This document shows, in pieces, positions 34,013 through 47,335 of a stretch of DNA of 64,000 nt (within the stretch, counting starts at the first letter, position 1; each line of letters opens with the position of its first letter). Below the pieces are notes generated by a model. It was not told the origin of the DNA, did not search any database, and saw only the letters and a list, made by a program, of their open reading frames with translations. The translations under genes and the position numbers were made by a program. Origin of the DNA: Nymphaea colorata. Taxonomy: Eukaryota; Streptophyta; Magnoliopsida; Nymphaeales; Nymphaeaceae. The stretch lies in contig NC_045144.1 of assembly GCF_008831285.2 (NCBI RefSeq), forward strand, positions 3,774,268 through 3,838,267, written 5' to 3'.

Positions 34013-37000
34013 AGAATCAGGTGGCTAGACTATGTCAGGAGGCTCAGGAGTTTGTGGTGATGGGGAGATGGGTAGATTTGGCTTCTCTTATGCTTACTTC
34101 TGCTGATCTTGTATTCTCAAGGGTTTCAGACAAAGGTTAGGATCACTTGAATTTGTGTCAATCGGACAAAACAAAGTCTTTTACAGATTGCTTGCTGCTA
34201 AAATCAATATCCACATTTTCCTTTATTTTGTGAGGAGCTGTTATTTTAGTTGATGTGTTGTTCTCTATCCGCTTATCGAATAGTGGTTGTAACTGTGATT
34301 AGCTGCTCAGATGGGGTTACTGTGTTAGTGCTCCATTTGGTTTTAAGCACTTCTCACTCTCTTAGGGAATCCCTAATATTGTTTGTCTTCTTTATCTGTT
34401 AGCTGATTCTGTTGTCAAGATTCTGTTGGAAGAAGTCATCGGTTATGAAGATACCATTTTTTCATTACGTAAAAGTCAACTTTGTGGACTTCAATTTTGT
34501 ATTTGTTGCCATCATATTTCATACCAGAAAATGTGGCTAGTTTTCTGGGGAAATTTGAGTACCGTGTCTTATTTATTCAGCATTGTACATCTACTGAAAG
34601 GAAAGTAAAAAATTTGAGATTTTATCTGACAAGTGTGATGATCCATGTGAATCAGATAAATGATGGGCAATAGGCGTGACAAAGAGTTCCCTAGATGAAG
34701 AAGGTGGAAATAAGCTTTCAGGTTTAGAACATGCGACAATGGCTGGAAGGTGTTTGGGATTTTCAGTAAATCTTATCTAGGCCATTGGATTAAGTTCAGT
34801 TACCTAAAAAATGTAGAATATTGTACCATGAATGCTTGCATGCGTGCATACATGTGTATGTGTGTGTGTGTATATATATATATATTGTTATTTATTTTGT
34901 GCAGGACCAAATTTACAGTACAGCCTTTGGTTTCCAATATGCTATTTCAGCATTATGAAAAATCTAAATTTTCTGTTCATATTGAAACTTGTGATATTGG
35001 TAGTCTGCTTTTTGCTTGTTACTTGGTTACTCGAATACATTTTAATTCCTTCTTTCAGACTTAGATTGCATATACACTGTTATTTGCAACCTTGTTACAA
35101 AGGCTGGTAAGTCCAGATGAAGCACTGGAAATTGCAGACCGTATTTGTATTAAGATAACCCAACAGCCAAATAAGATGCCTGAAACTGAGCAACCAAATG
35201 AAGAGGATGAAATAGTGCAGCCAATTGAGAAGCCTGCATTGCGCTTGAAAATGTACCTACTACTTCCAACTTTCGTTTTTTTTAAAAGATATTGTGCGCT
35301 TACCATATTCATTACCATTTCTTATCTTCTTGTCCCAGCTTGTTCAACCTTTACAACCTGCTTGAGCATCCTTACAGCAGGTTTTTTGTGTATGAGAAAG
35401 CTCTTGAGTTGGCTATTAGGGGGAAGGTTACAGAAAGCATCCTCCCATCTTTTAAGAAGATAGACAATTTCTTAAAAGAATGGGAAATTGGGCCCTTGGA
35501 ACAAAGAAGGTTGTTTCTGAAAATTTCCAATGTACTAGGAGAAATTAAGAGGTATGTAAATTAACATATACTTGGTTTTGATGTTTATGTTCTTGTAATG
35601 TTATTGCATATGATTATTTGACTTGCTTGATTTTGCAGTTCATCGAAGGAATATTTCTCCTTTTTAACTAAGTACTTGGCGACCTTTTCTAATGAGGATG
35701 CACATACTATGAGTAAAGCTAAACCTGCAGCTGAGAGAGCTATCTTTGAATTTGTCAAAGCGCCTGACATGTTCCAGGTACTTGTATCGTTACATGGTAT
35801 TATGGTATTGGGGATGTAAGAATTCCTTTCACTGAATCAAGTCCCTTTGGTGTTTAAAATCTTTACTGAACTATTCTTGGTTTAGAATCTTTAGATGTCA
35901 TCTTCATTCCTCTGTATTTTTCACTTCCTTTTATACTTTTACTCAGATGGTTATGCAAGTCTGCTGTTTTGGCCTTGACTCTTTTTGCCAACTGGAACAA
36001 GTTCTTAACTATTTGGAATTTGTATGATGCATGGGCTAATAAGAAAGTGTTGAAGTTGCAGTAGTTGCATTATCACTAACAAGTAGATGATTCATTTGAT
36101 CGATGACAGCACTGTCTGCTTGTTGTCCAGTAAATATTAAGTGGCTAAGTTGGTCCTTGGTCTGTCATTCAGTTGTCTTACACAGTTTCAAATTGGAGCA
36201 GTAAGTTATGATATTAACCTGTATATTATGCATGGTGGAAAGTGCTAATTCCTTGTTAGTTACCATGTCAAACATTTGATTATCATGCAACCTTTTGGCA
36301 TTTTAGACATACATGCTTGAGTTGTTTTTAGAAACTCCCTCTTTCTCTAGCTGCAGCTCCTTTTATAATTTTATTCTTATTTCAGTTACATATTTCTCTC
36401 CTATTAGCAAGGAGGTCAAAATCCTTCTCTGCATTCAACTTTGCAAGTAAGAGAAGATGGTACTTGGAAGTCTTGCATCTATGAAAGTTCTCTTGGTAGT
36501 TAAGATGTTTGCCATTTGGTCAATGGGATTAGCAGGTTCTGTAAGCTCTAAGGCTAGTTCTAGAATTACTGGCTTTTATCTTTTATCATTTTGATTGGTA
36601 TATTCCTGTCGCCATCCTATTCCTAGGTGTCAAACATTGCCAGTGGTTACTACTTGTTTTGGCATGTCATGCATCTTTTAGTTACTTATATGTTTGTTTC
36701 CTATTGATGAATTGACCTGAGCCGCATGTCATGGTTCTTTATTCTTTGGGCTGGGGGAGAGAAAAACACCTGGAACTGTTGAAGGGATGGTGACTGTTTG
36801 CCGGAGTTTTCAACATAAGCGCTATTTTTATGTGGCGTTTTGTTATAGTGTGAAGACCGAATAATTCAAATCATTCTAGTTGTCGACTTCTTGATTTATT
36901 GTTTTTTTTTGACGTTCTTTGCTCATAAAGGCATAAAGGACCTTACTTTCATAGAAGCTGTTTACCTTGTGTATTTGATACTGTTATTTTACTGCGTTTT

Positions 37001-38542
37001 GTCTAACAAGTGCAAGTGGCAATGTACATGTGAACACATAAACAAAATGTGCTCTGGGTCTTGTGTTCAAAAACAAATTATGCAACTTCACAACTACTTG
37101 GTGTTAATTTGTACCCACTTTTTCCTCTGTTACACTTGTATTATCTCAGAATAAAACTTTCCTTGCAGTGTGATTTGCTAGACATGCCAGCTGTTCGGCA
37201 GTTGGAAAAGGATGGCAAATATGCATTGGCCTTTCAGCTGCTGAAGTTTTTTCTCACACAGACTAGATGCATATCTTGACTTCCAGGCTGCTAATTCTAC
37301 ACTCTTGAAAAGCCATGGTATGTAGTTTGCACTTCATCATGGCATTCATATCCGTGCAGTACATCTCGTTCCTTACTTTGTGTATTGGTTCTTAAAGGTC
37401 TTGTTCATGAAGAATGCATAACAAAGATGCGGTTGATGTCGTTAGTTGATCTGAGTTCTAATGGCTCTTCAGAGATACCTTACGCCATGATCAGGGATAC
37501 ACTCCGGGTGACTCTCTCTCTCTCTCGCGCGGTAGCATTATAAGCCTATCTTTGTAAAACACCACCATATTTACTACTAGCATGATAGCAACTTGACAGG
37601 CAGGTTACAGAAAATGCTGGAACAGCAGGGTCAAGGTCTGCCTCCCCATAGTGTCTGAAGTGATCTTTCTTTCTAGTTTACTCTATCAAGCTTCAAATTG
37701 TTGAGGGCAGGTGTGTGAGAATCGAGTTGGATTGAACCTGAATATCTGCTCTAGCATGTTTAAAGTTTGAAATACAAGTGATTTGTTGAGTTGATGGAAC
37801 CATACTGAAATATCTCATGAACGATAGCCATTTGCATTGAATGAAAGTTGTCTCCAGTGTCCCTACATGGAGAACTTTTGGTCTCGTGACTGTTCAAAAT
37901 CCCCATTCACTTGACCAGGTCAATGGTTCAGCCATGATAGTTTTTCCTTGTGGATGTCAGACATAGATGAACATGTCTGGGCAGTTGGAAAACGAAATTC
38001 CAAGTATCTATTGTGATGGTTGTTTGACTCTGCGTGCAGATCAAAGATGATGAGGTAGAATATTGGGTTGTTCGAGCTATAAGTGCAAAATTGTTGGACT
38101 GCAAGATGGATCAAATGAATGAAACTGTTATAGTAAGGTATGTTAAACTCGAATGTGGCTGCTGGTACTGCCTGACGACCCAAAAAAGGCAACTTCCTTT
38201 GTATTGGTTGTAAATTGTTCCTGACTATGATATTGTGCAGCCGTCACACTGAACGCATGTTCGGACCATCCCAGTGGGAAGTTCTTCGTTTAAGGTTGGA
38301 AGAATGGAGGGTGAGATCAGTTCTTCGTTTTGCTGAATTAGTGTGGCTGGCTTTCTTTTTCGTTTACCGTGATGTGTTTAATCTACCACAGGCAGTTTTA
38401 TCCACAGCTTCTGGTGCCTTTAGCTTTCTGACCTTTAGGGTTCCCGTTTCAGGCTAATGTAACAAATGCTCTAAGAACGATCCAGTACAACAAGGCATCC
38501 GAGGAAGCCCCTCAGTCTCTGCAAGGTGGAATGATTCGTTAG
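34013..38542 (+). pseudogene. EIF3M: eIF3 subunit M (PCI-domain protein), frameshifted and lacking first exon
   Basis: eIF3m is a PCI-domain subunit of the translation initiation factor eIF3. Nine exons, all with GT-AG borders: 34013-34135, 35059-35252, 35339-35551, 35639-35777, 37169-37317, 37398-37507, 38040-38137, 38241-38310, 38453-38542. Diagnostic stretches are GRWVDLASLMLTSADLVFS, ILFNLYNLLEHPYSRFFVYE, LTKYLATFSNEDAHTMS, FVKAPDMFQCDLLDMPAV, LVHEECITKMRLMSLVDL and CKMDQMNETVIVSRHTERMF, ending at TAG 38540-38542. Two frame breaks are clear. An extra base near 35109 separates VICNLVTKAG from SPDEALEIADRI. Two bases are missing near 37260, between FLTQ and the LDAYLDFQ segment. About 19-20 acidic codons (35174-35233, containing ETEQPNEEDE) are inserted before KPALRLK. 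The start exon is not seen. Intact splice sites leave a recent pseudogene or assembly indels both possible. Confidence 0.88.
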
Positions 38543-39847
38543 AAGGATGTTCTGTTCTATTAGCAATTGACATCAAATCTTGGTGCTGCAAGAGACGAGG
38601 ATAGTCCCCATGTTTTCCATCTTACGAGAGAGAAATTTTGTAGAATACCATTTGTAGCAGCATATTTCTACTTTCCCAATTGGAAGATCGAGAGCAACAG
38701 TTTGAGATTGATGTAGATGGGGTTTTAATTCTTGTGGCGAGGCGATGATCCTATTTAAGGCTTTGGCTCTGTTTACTCTTATGGCTTGTATGTTCTAGCT
38801 TTGCTCTCCATTGGTTTCTAGTTTTAATTTTGACAAATTGGTAGTACATTTAATCCTTGTAAGTACTATTTGCCTTCCTATTGAATTAAGTATGATACGT
38901 GTAATTTTCTAAGCTGGTAGGATCCTGAAAATATTATGGCATTCCTTGAAAGGTTGTGATTTGAGCTTGATGTTTGTCCAAAATATTTCTCGTAGTTTTT
39001 ATTGTCTTCTACAATTTTCAATATGTTTGACCAAAATAGTTCTCTATTATTTAGTACTTTCTACATTTTCGATATTTATATGTGCTGTATTGTCCTTAAT
39101 ATTTTCCAACTAAACCAAATAGTTGGTGCTTTTGATTTTGTAATGATAAACTCTGGCAAACTTTGATGTAAAACGTTCAATGATGAGCTAACGTCGTCTG
39201 TCAATTCTCGTTCTTGTGAAGATGGAAAAAAGTCGGCCATACGAACTGAGCTGTATTGAAATCTCGAAATCAATTTAAAAGAAAACTTGAAAGAATGCGT
39301 GAACCATTTTTTGTTTTTAAGACTATGGGTATACTGTTCGTCCATAATTTCAAATGCAGGGCTTATTATTCTGATATGGGCCTCAAGGATTTCAAGTTAA
39401 ATCATGGAAGCCCATGATTATACTCTCAAGTGAAAAAGGATGGTCTTAAATTTTTATAGAAAAATCTTAAATTTTTTATAAAAAAAGAAAAAGGACAATT
39501 GGTGAAAGTGAGATCGATCGTTTCGGTTGAATTTAGCCACTGAATTGTTCGTCTGATGCGCCCATTTCATGTACTCGACGGGCCCATCAGCTCAGTTGAT
39601 CTCATATACTAAAAGGACTTTCGTTTCTCTGATATGCCTTGACGTACAAGTTTCAAGAAAAATTTCAGTTTCATCCACTACCCTGGGCCTATCTGTGTAA
39701 TACCTAGAAAGATACTGGGCATAGAACGAATGACTTTTCGCTTAGGCATGCAGTCAGCTCAAAAGATGCAGCGTTTCATGGCCAAGTGAACAAGTGCAAT
39801 TGGGACGTCGCTTATGCTACCATATGTGTGACTAGTAAACCCGGTTT
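38543..39847. other. eIF3m 3' UTR and gene-free sequence
   Basis: The first few hundred bases are probably 3' UTR. I see no further gene. Minus-strand frames near 39076-39345 are not recognisable. Confidence 0.4.
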
Positions 39848-40778
39848 CGAGCCATGGAATGCAACCTCATGGACAATGAAGCGCAAATTTACCATGAGGT
39901 GGATCTTCATCCAGGGAAGAGATAGCTTGGACAGTTGGGCATGAAAAGAAAATATTTAAGATAGATTGAAGATTGTTTTCTCACTTGTCAATATTATTAT
40001 GCAGCTCTCTCTCTTGCCTTTAAGATTTAATCGAGCCATGGAATGCAACCACAAGGACAATGAAGCGCAAATTTGCCATGAAATGGATCTTCATCCATGG
40101 AAGAGATAGCTTGGACACTTGGGCAGGAAAAGAACAGATTTAAGATAGATTGAAGACTGTTTTCTCGTGAATATTATCGTGCAACTCTCTCTCCTTTCTC
40201 TCTTTCCTGGATTTTAAATTTAATCGAGCCATGGAATGCAACCTCAAGGGCAATGAAGCGAAAATTTACTATGAGGTGGATCTTAATCCATGGAGGAGAT
40301 AGCTTGGACAGTAAGGCAGGAAAACGAAAAATTTAAGATAAATGGAAGATTTTTTTTCTCACTTGTCAGTATCATTATGCAGCCCTCCCTCCTGGTTTTA
40401 TGATTTAATCGATCCATGGAATGCAACGTCAATGACAATGAAGAGCAAATTTATCGAGGTGGATCTCATCCATGGAAGAGATATCTTGGATAGTTGGGCA
40501 GAAAACGAAAAGATTTAAGATAGATTGATGGTTGTTTCCTCATCTTGTCAATATTATCATGCAGCTCTCTCTCCTGGTTTTGAGATTTAATCGAGCCATG
40601 GAATGCAAACTCAAGGAAAATGGACGCAAATTTACCATGAGGTGGATCCTCATCCATGGAAGAGATAGCTAGGACAGTTGGGCAGGAAAAGAAAAGATTT
40701 AAGATAGATTGAATATGGTTTTCTCACTTGTCAATATTATTATGCAGCTATCTCTCCTCTCTCTCCTGGTTTTAAGAT
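39848..40778. repeat. about 185-bp tandem repeat, five copies
   Basis: CGAGCCATGGAATGCAACC-like starts occur at 39848, 40032, 40225, 40410 (as CGATCC) and 40592, giving periods of 184, 193, 185 and 182. Each unit contains GGTGGATCTTCATCCATGG, AAGATTTAAGATAGATTGAA and a CT-rich tail. Copies are diverged by point changes and small indels. Confidence 0.92.
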
Positions 40779-41440
40779 GTAACATGTTACAGATGGCATC
40801 CAACTTTTAATTAGATGACAAGAACATGCTCAAGTTCTGAAAACTTTTAGCGTCAAATGTATTTTTGGGGTGATCTGCATCTTAATTCAAGCAGCTAAAT
40901 GAAAAATATTCAAAGGTAACATGTTTTTGTTATTTTTTGAAAAGTTTAAGCATGTTTTCCAAAATAGTTTTTAAGTTTAACACCAACAGACGGCTTAGGG
41001 ACATTGCCATTTGAGCTTTCCAAGTAATCATATTTGACTGCTTCTCCTCCAGATTACCATATACTGAGGCAGATCTGTATCTTGCATTATAACGAAAAGC
41101 TCGGTTTCCTTCCTTTGTTTGAAACTCATAAAAGCTGTACTTATGGATTTCTGTTTACATGTGTGGTCTTGTGAACTCGGACCACTTATTTCTGATTATA
41201 GAAAATAATGCACAAGAGCAGTTCCACTTGCAAAGAGTGATTGCAGCTGATGCAGAATCTTAGGTCCAATAGTGTATATGAGCCTCAGTATTATACAAAT
41301 CCTGCAATTCCGCAAACAATGATGAAATTGAGCTCGAGAGTAATTGCAATGGGCAGGATCAACAAGCACCATAGTCCACAATTCCAACTAATCCAATGGC
41401 TATACCTGAAGAATTGTGGCTGTTCAGATCTTTTAGACAT
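40779..41440. other. 3' flank of the ABC transporter
   Basis: This is AT-rich sequence downstream of the transporter stop codon, probably including its 3' UTR. No gene is seen. Confidence 0.4.
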
Positions 41441-44400
41441 TCAAATGCTTGATGAGAAGTCTGTGTTCGGTGACTGCAATTGCCTCCTCACTAGTGCAGT
41501 GTAGATGCCATTTTTGATAAGAAGTTCATCATGCGTGCCACTTTCAACCACCTCACCATTGGATATCACAGCAACTGTATCTGCGCTTTTTACAGTTGAA
41601 AGCCTGTGTGCTATCACAAGTACAGTTCTTCCCTTCACTAAAGAATCCATAGCATCCTATAACCCAGAAGAAAGCCCTTAAGAAGAATCCAGTGAGAAAG
41701 TTCAAGCACATTAAAAGTTGCATATAGTGAGATGATTTTACACATGGAGTAGTAGTGGAAACTTTGGTATGGTTCTAAATCTTCAAAAGTGACCATCATA
41801 AAACAGGCTTTCTCTCAAGATACTCCATGACAAAAGTAAAGCTGCCATTTGTGCAAGTACCATTCAGTTCTTCATGCTTTTCTTAAAGCTAACCCAGTAT
41901 TGGCGAAAATTCGGAGTCATTTATCAGTTCCAATGATGCAGAAAAGCTAATTTAGGGATCATAGGTATCAATGGATGGGTGGAATTACAAAATTGAAATG
42001 ATAACTCTGCTCTCCCAATTTTCATTTAGTTGCTTTTTATTCTCATTTTATAAGCAGAGTAGGGTGAGTCATTCCTATCCGTTTCTTGAAAATCAACCTC
42101 AATTTTTGAGAATCTACAAAGTTCTTCAAGCCAGCAGGAGAATAATCCCTTCATAGACTCAACAGGGAACATAACTGAACTGGATCTATTCTTTGCCTTC
42201 ACAATTCAAAGGACTCCATACTTATTAGTGTAATCCATCCTTTTCCTCTGATTAAGCTTGAGATTCTTCATGCAACCTATCTTAACAAGTTTCACGATTC
42301 ACCATGGTTGAGCTTTTAACATTCTATGGAAAAAAAAGGTTTAGCCCAATGCCATGCTTACCTGTACCAAAAACTCGCTCTCAGCATCAAGAGCACTTGT
42401 TGCCTCATCAAGTAAGAGTATCTTGGGGTTCATTAATAATGCCCTTGCTATTGCGATTCTCTGCTTCTGACCTCCTGACAACCTGACACCACGCTCTCCA
42501 ACATAGGTTTTATATTTTTCAGGAAATTTTGATATAAACTCATGTGCATTAGCCAAGTTCTGCAGTTAAGAAGATGTCAGATAGGAGAAAATATAGATGA
42601 AAGCATCATACCATTAAAGAAGGCCTTGAACTTACAGCTACATGTTCAATTTCACTACTGCTTGCTTTTCCATTAAGACCATAGGATATGTTTTCTTCAA
42701 TAGAACAATTAAACAGTACTGGCTCCTGGCTCACTATGCTGACCTGCACATGATGGAGGAGAAAGAAAATGCTTCTGAAAATGTACCATAATATTAGTGC
42801 AAGTTCATCATTTAAAAGTTATTGACTTGCTTCTATGCCCTCTAGACATGCAATCATATTCATATCTATAGATTATGCAACTTTTTTAGATAGGAAAATT
42901 CATGCAGAGTATTCAATGTGGTAAAGAAGGAAAACCCATGGACTGACCCCATTGTCTCCACCCAGTAGACATGAGACAAATCCATCAGAATTGAATGATG
43001 TTTACTTTAAATTTATCAAATTTTGTGTTACACACATGATATTTTCATGAAAGCCAGAATACCCAACCATTCAGATACAGAAAGAAACCAAATAACCACT
43101 GGAAAACCAGAGGCTCTGAGAACATGTCAACGTCTTGTCTATGCTTGAGCATTCATCAACACATGAGAGGACGTAGACAGGTAAATGGCTACGTCTTTGT
43201 GCAGGTCTAGGTTTGTCAACTAATGTGTTGAATGAAGATAGAGAATTCTTATATCATGATACCCCATAAACAAGAATATGTTTTCATAGCCACGCCAAAC
43301 TTGCTGACTCAAACCATCATACAGCCAATGAGTAGGCAGAATAATTCATTAGGGCCAATGTGCATGGCAGGGAAGAAATGAAAGTCTGTTCTTGAAGAGA
43401 TACATGCTAAATTGAAAAATAAGATATTTATCCAAACAACCACTTAGGTGTGTTGTTAATGAAATTATGTAACAAAGTTAGAATTTTTTTACTACATAAT
43501 TGTATCATAAATGAATTACTAATGAGAAGATGAAAAGAGTTAGCCCTTTTCTCATAGCCAAGTGTAAGGAAAATATAACCAGGAAAGACAACTGCATCTT
43601 TGAGCTGTTCTCTCCATGGAGTCAATGGCTAAGAGTTCAAATCTTTGTCTAACCTCTGTTCTTTCAAGTTCATACTCATACAGGTATCCCCTGCCAAGTA
43701 ACAAAAGGAAAGTACATGTAGCTGTTCTACAGCCTTTCTACTCGGGTATCATGTACATATAGTTTTCAAAGGAGCAGAAGTGAATCATCTAATTTCTTCC
43801 TACAAACATGATGAAACAGCAGAGCTAACAATAAAAACAGAAACAAAGAAAAAGAACCTTTCCCATATGTATCCAAATTATGAAAATTTCACCTGCTTGT
43901 GAAGATGCTCATGCGATATTTCTGCCAATGCAATTCCGTTCAACAAAATTTTCCCCTTAAGTGGGTCATAAATCCTCTCGATCAAATTTGCAATTGTAGT
44001 CTGCAGTAAGATAAAAGAAAGTAAAACGGTTTCCACCACCAATTTGAGTTTTAACAGTAAAAAAAGATCAGGCAAACTAAGAAACATACTTTTCCACCAC
44101 CGCTTGGGCCTACAAGAGCAACCTTTGAACCAGGACTCAGTTTAAGTGTTATTCCCTGCAATTAGCATGAGTGTATTAGATGAAACCTATCAAGTCCTGA
44201 ATTATCTGACAGTACATGCGTCCATCCTAAAGCAGTTTCACAAAATATGGAACTAACAGAACCATCTTTAGAAAAGTACATTGTGAAACTCCAGGAAGAA
44301 ACAAAATCATGTTACATTACACATTGATTAGTCAGAAAAAAGTAAGTTTTAGAGGATGGAAAGTGGAAGATAAATGGATGCAAAAATAAAATTTTATATT

Positions 44401-45580
44401 TTGCAGAACTTGTTAGAAGCATGAAATTTTCATAACCTAAAACAGTGGACTCAAATTCTGTACCTTTTTTGGCAGCTAGAAGAAGCATCCAAGAACTAAG
44501 AATTTGACTCTCCAAGAAAGATGAGGATACATGCCTATATTTTGTACAGATGAATTCACACACTTAAAAAGTTTATCAGAATAACTTTGTTTCTTACTTG
44601 GCTATCACAACAGGAAGCTTTCCGGATTATGAAGTTTGACAAGAACAATGTTTCTAATCGCTCATGAATATTTTGATCCTGTAGGACTTTAATTTTGATT
44701 TACATTGCCATCAATTTTTTCATATGAAACTTAGTATCATCTCGACACCCTACTCTGTCGTTGTCACTTCTTAGGACAAACAATTCAAATGGCAGATTAT
44801 CAAAGACACAATTCATACTCTGGTGTGACCATCTTAAATTCATACATCCTTCAGTCTTTCATGTTACTGCACACTGTAAAATAATATCATAAGCAAGAAT
44901 ATGTGCAGGACAAATCACATATCGCCACCTTAACCATTTATTAGAAAAGATTTTCCATCAAGAGGATGCACATAACTATGGGAGTTAAAACTGTAATAGT
45001 GCTGGAGTTCACCACTTATTTAGAAGAGATATTTCATAATTAATTCATCAGATACAACAAAGGCCTGGAGCAAAAGAAATCAAAATCGATTCGCACTAGC
45101 TCAGGAATTAAACTAGGCAAAGGCTCCTGCTTTACCAACAGATTATTTGATTATAACATGACACAGGTTCTTCATCAGTTGCACTATTCTAAACACGGGA
45201 CCACTATGTTTGGGAGTATTACCCTCAGTACCATATGGTTGGGGCGAGAAGGATAGGCAAACCATACATCATCTATTTCTACATCTCCATGTTGACCTCT
45301 ACAAGCATAACAACCAATTGTGAGAATCCATCTCAATTTTTAGAAACTGAAATTTACATAGAATAATACCATCTGTGTAAAATGTATATAGATGATGATA
45401 ACATAAAAATGTGGTTCTCAATAGAAAAGATGACAAAGTTCACTAACCCCAATGGACATTTGTTTCCTGATTTGGGCATCGATGAGACACGATCAATTAG
45501 TTGGAGGACTCTCCTACTTGCGCCAGCAGCTTTCATTGCAGTTGTGTACAACCCAGATAGAGAAGACACAGAGGAACCAA
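41441..45580 (-). CDS. ABCB27: half-size ABCB transporter, nucleotide-binding half (ABCB27/TAP2-like)
   Basis: Seven exons read 5' to 3' on the minus strand: 45580-45448, 45298-45223, 44155-44090, 44000-43893, 42743-42636, 42559-42362, 41656-41441. All have GT-AG borders and compatible phases, giving about 300 open codons. The order is the end of the membrane domain ([20 protein letters not shown]), the A-loop region [13 protein letters not shown], Walker A GPSGGGK-TT split by an intron, Q-loop [11 protein letters not shown], signature LSGGQKQR, Walker [14 protein letters not shown]-loop [11 protein letters not shown], stop 41441. The ATPase domain is complete. It closely resembles Arabidopsis ABCB27 (TAP2/ALS1), a vacuolar half-transporter linked to aluminium tolerance. 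The transmembrane exons that should lie above 45580 are not visible, so the copy is 5'-truncated or continues after a very long intron. Confidence 0.88.
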
Positions 45581-47180
45581 CTGCAGGTAAAGAAAAATAA
45601 AAAATGTTAAACTTATGTTATTGATTACCTTTGTTGCTTAAGATAACGTGATTTTCAAATGTGCAAAGAAGGGACCCAGATGACTTGAGATTTGAGAAAA
45701 ACCTCAAAAGCAACCCAAGGAGTAAGGAAAAACCAATAATAATGCTGTAAGCTTCACAATCTAACTAAAATCACAATAGAATTTTAAATTTCTAATGATA
45801 ACATGTTGCAAACAACTACCAATTTAACGGTAGCTTACATTTATTGACAAAAATTGAGTTGTTGTCCCAAAATAAAAACTACATGTTCCTCTATATACAA
45901 TATAGAGACAGATCCAAAAAGGTATCTATCTATTATGTATTGTGCAACTTTGATAGCCGATGCATGTGTGCTCTTTTGCCCAACTTTGGGTCTTATCTTG
46001 TTCCATTGAAAAAGAAGAAAAGATGAGTCATGAGTCTTACAAACCTGTTGGGCAGTCCACAATAAAGCATAAGCTTAATTGCAAGAGATGAAGTAGCGTA
46101 ACAAAGTAAGCATAAATTATGCAACAAGATAACAAATAAGCAAAGTTCAACAGTTGTCTCACTTTCGTAACCTACTCATTTCCCAAATGGTGCTTAGCTA
46201 TCTTAATTTTTTTCAAATTAGAAAGGGGGTATCATACTCATAGTAAATTAGAAAAAGGGTATCATACTCACAATAACAAAATTTCTAGCCTTAAAATATT
46301 CATTTCTTTGGTAATCTTGTGGCTAGTGACAATTTTATCTCTAATTTTTAGAATTCGAAAGAGTGTTAAGAGGTTTAACATGAATCTATTTCCAATTTAT
46401 AGACTTCGGAGGAGTATTAGAAAGATAAATCTATACTCACCTATAATTTCTAGACCCCCAAATTAGTATTAGGAGGTTTACTTATGAATTCACTTCCAGT
46501 TTCTAGGCTCTAGAGAAGCGTTAGGAAGTGATCAATTTATTTGCCTCTAATTTATAGACTCTACAAGAGTGTTAAGAGTCACAACATATACTTAATTGTC
46601 ACGGCCACAAACAATCACTTTAACATACAAGTATTCCTCTTAGGTTCTATTGTTGCATAGTTCTTTAGCTTTCTCTCTTTTAGCTCTAGATTTTATTCTG
46701 TATCACAAATCGTTATTTAACCTCTACACATATAAGATCATGTCAACAATATGCATTAAACTCAAACACAACAAATTATGCATGTCTTAAACAAAATCTG
46801 ATCACCACAAAAAAGAATGAAAGAACTTCCATACTTAGTATGGCATCCGGGCGCGCCTTCGTGTGCGCTTAAGCATGCCAATCCACCTAGGCATGTGAAA
46901 AAAAGTGTAAGTACATACTAAATTTAGAACCTCCCTCTCAAGTCTCCAAATCTATACTACAACTTATGGAGTTGTTCTCCTCTAATAATTTACAGAAATT
47001 TAACAAATCAGCTGCTCATTAATCTAAGCACAGAAGCCTTTTTATAATCAAAGAGGGCAAATAACAATCGTATATCCTAAAATGTCTAGTCATGCTAAAA
47101 AAATGAAAATCTCAATCAAAATCTATAAATCAAGTATTCTAGTATGCTATTCTATTGAGATAAACCAAGAAAATTTGTAA
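45581..47180. other. gene-free sequence upstream of the ABC exons
   Basis: I searched by eye for ABCB membrane-domain exons on the minus strand and found none. It is AT-rich with a small tandem duplication of AGGGTATCATACTCA (46225-46275). Confidence 0.4.
46340..46588. repeat. degenerate about 50-bp repeat, roughly five copies
   Basis: Units of the form TCTAATTTATAGACTCT followed by AGAGTGTTAAGAGG recur about every 50 bp with strong divergence. Confidence 0.6.
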
Positions 47181-47211
47181 GGGATGGAGGGAAGAAATCG
47201 TATTACCAAAT

Positions 47212-47335
47212 TTGCTTCAAACCCTGTGTCTCCCTCTTCTTCTCCTCTCCTCCTCTATTTCTTTCTCCCTCTTTTCCCCTTTCTCTCTCCCTTTTCCCCT
47301 TTCTCTCTCCCTTTTCCCCTTTCTTTCCCCTCTTT
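47212..47335. repeat. pyrimidine tract with 20-bp minisatellite
   Basis: CTTTTCCCCTTTCTCTCTCC repeats from 47271 for about 2.5 copies within a long C/T-only stretch. Confidence 0.8.

Noticed and set aside
35101-35134. A 32-base GTAAG...GCAG intron explaining the eIF3m frame change
   Set aside because: The interval encodes conserved eIF3m residues (SPDEALEIA), so splicing it out would remove family sequence. An inserted base is simpler.
45841-46062. Membrane-domain exon of the ABC transporter
   Set aside because: The frame lacks the expected LTSFILYSLT-like and other ABCB membrane motifs.
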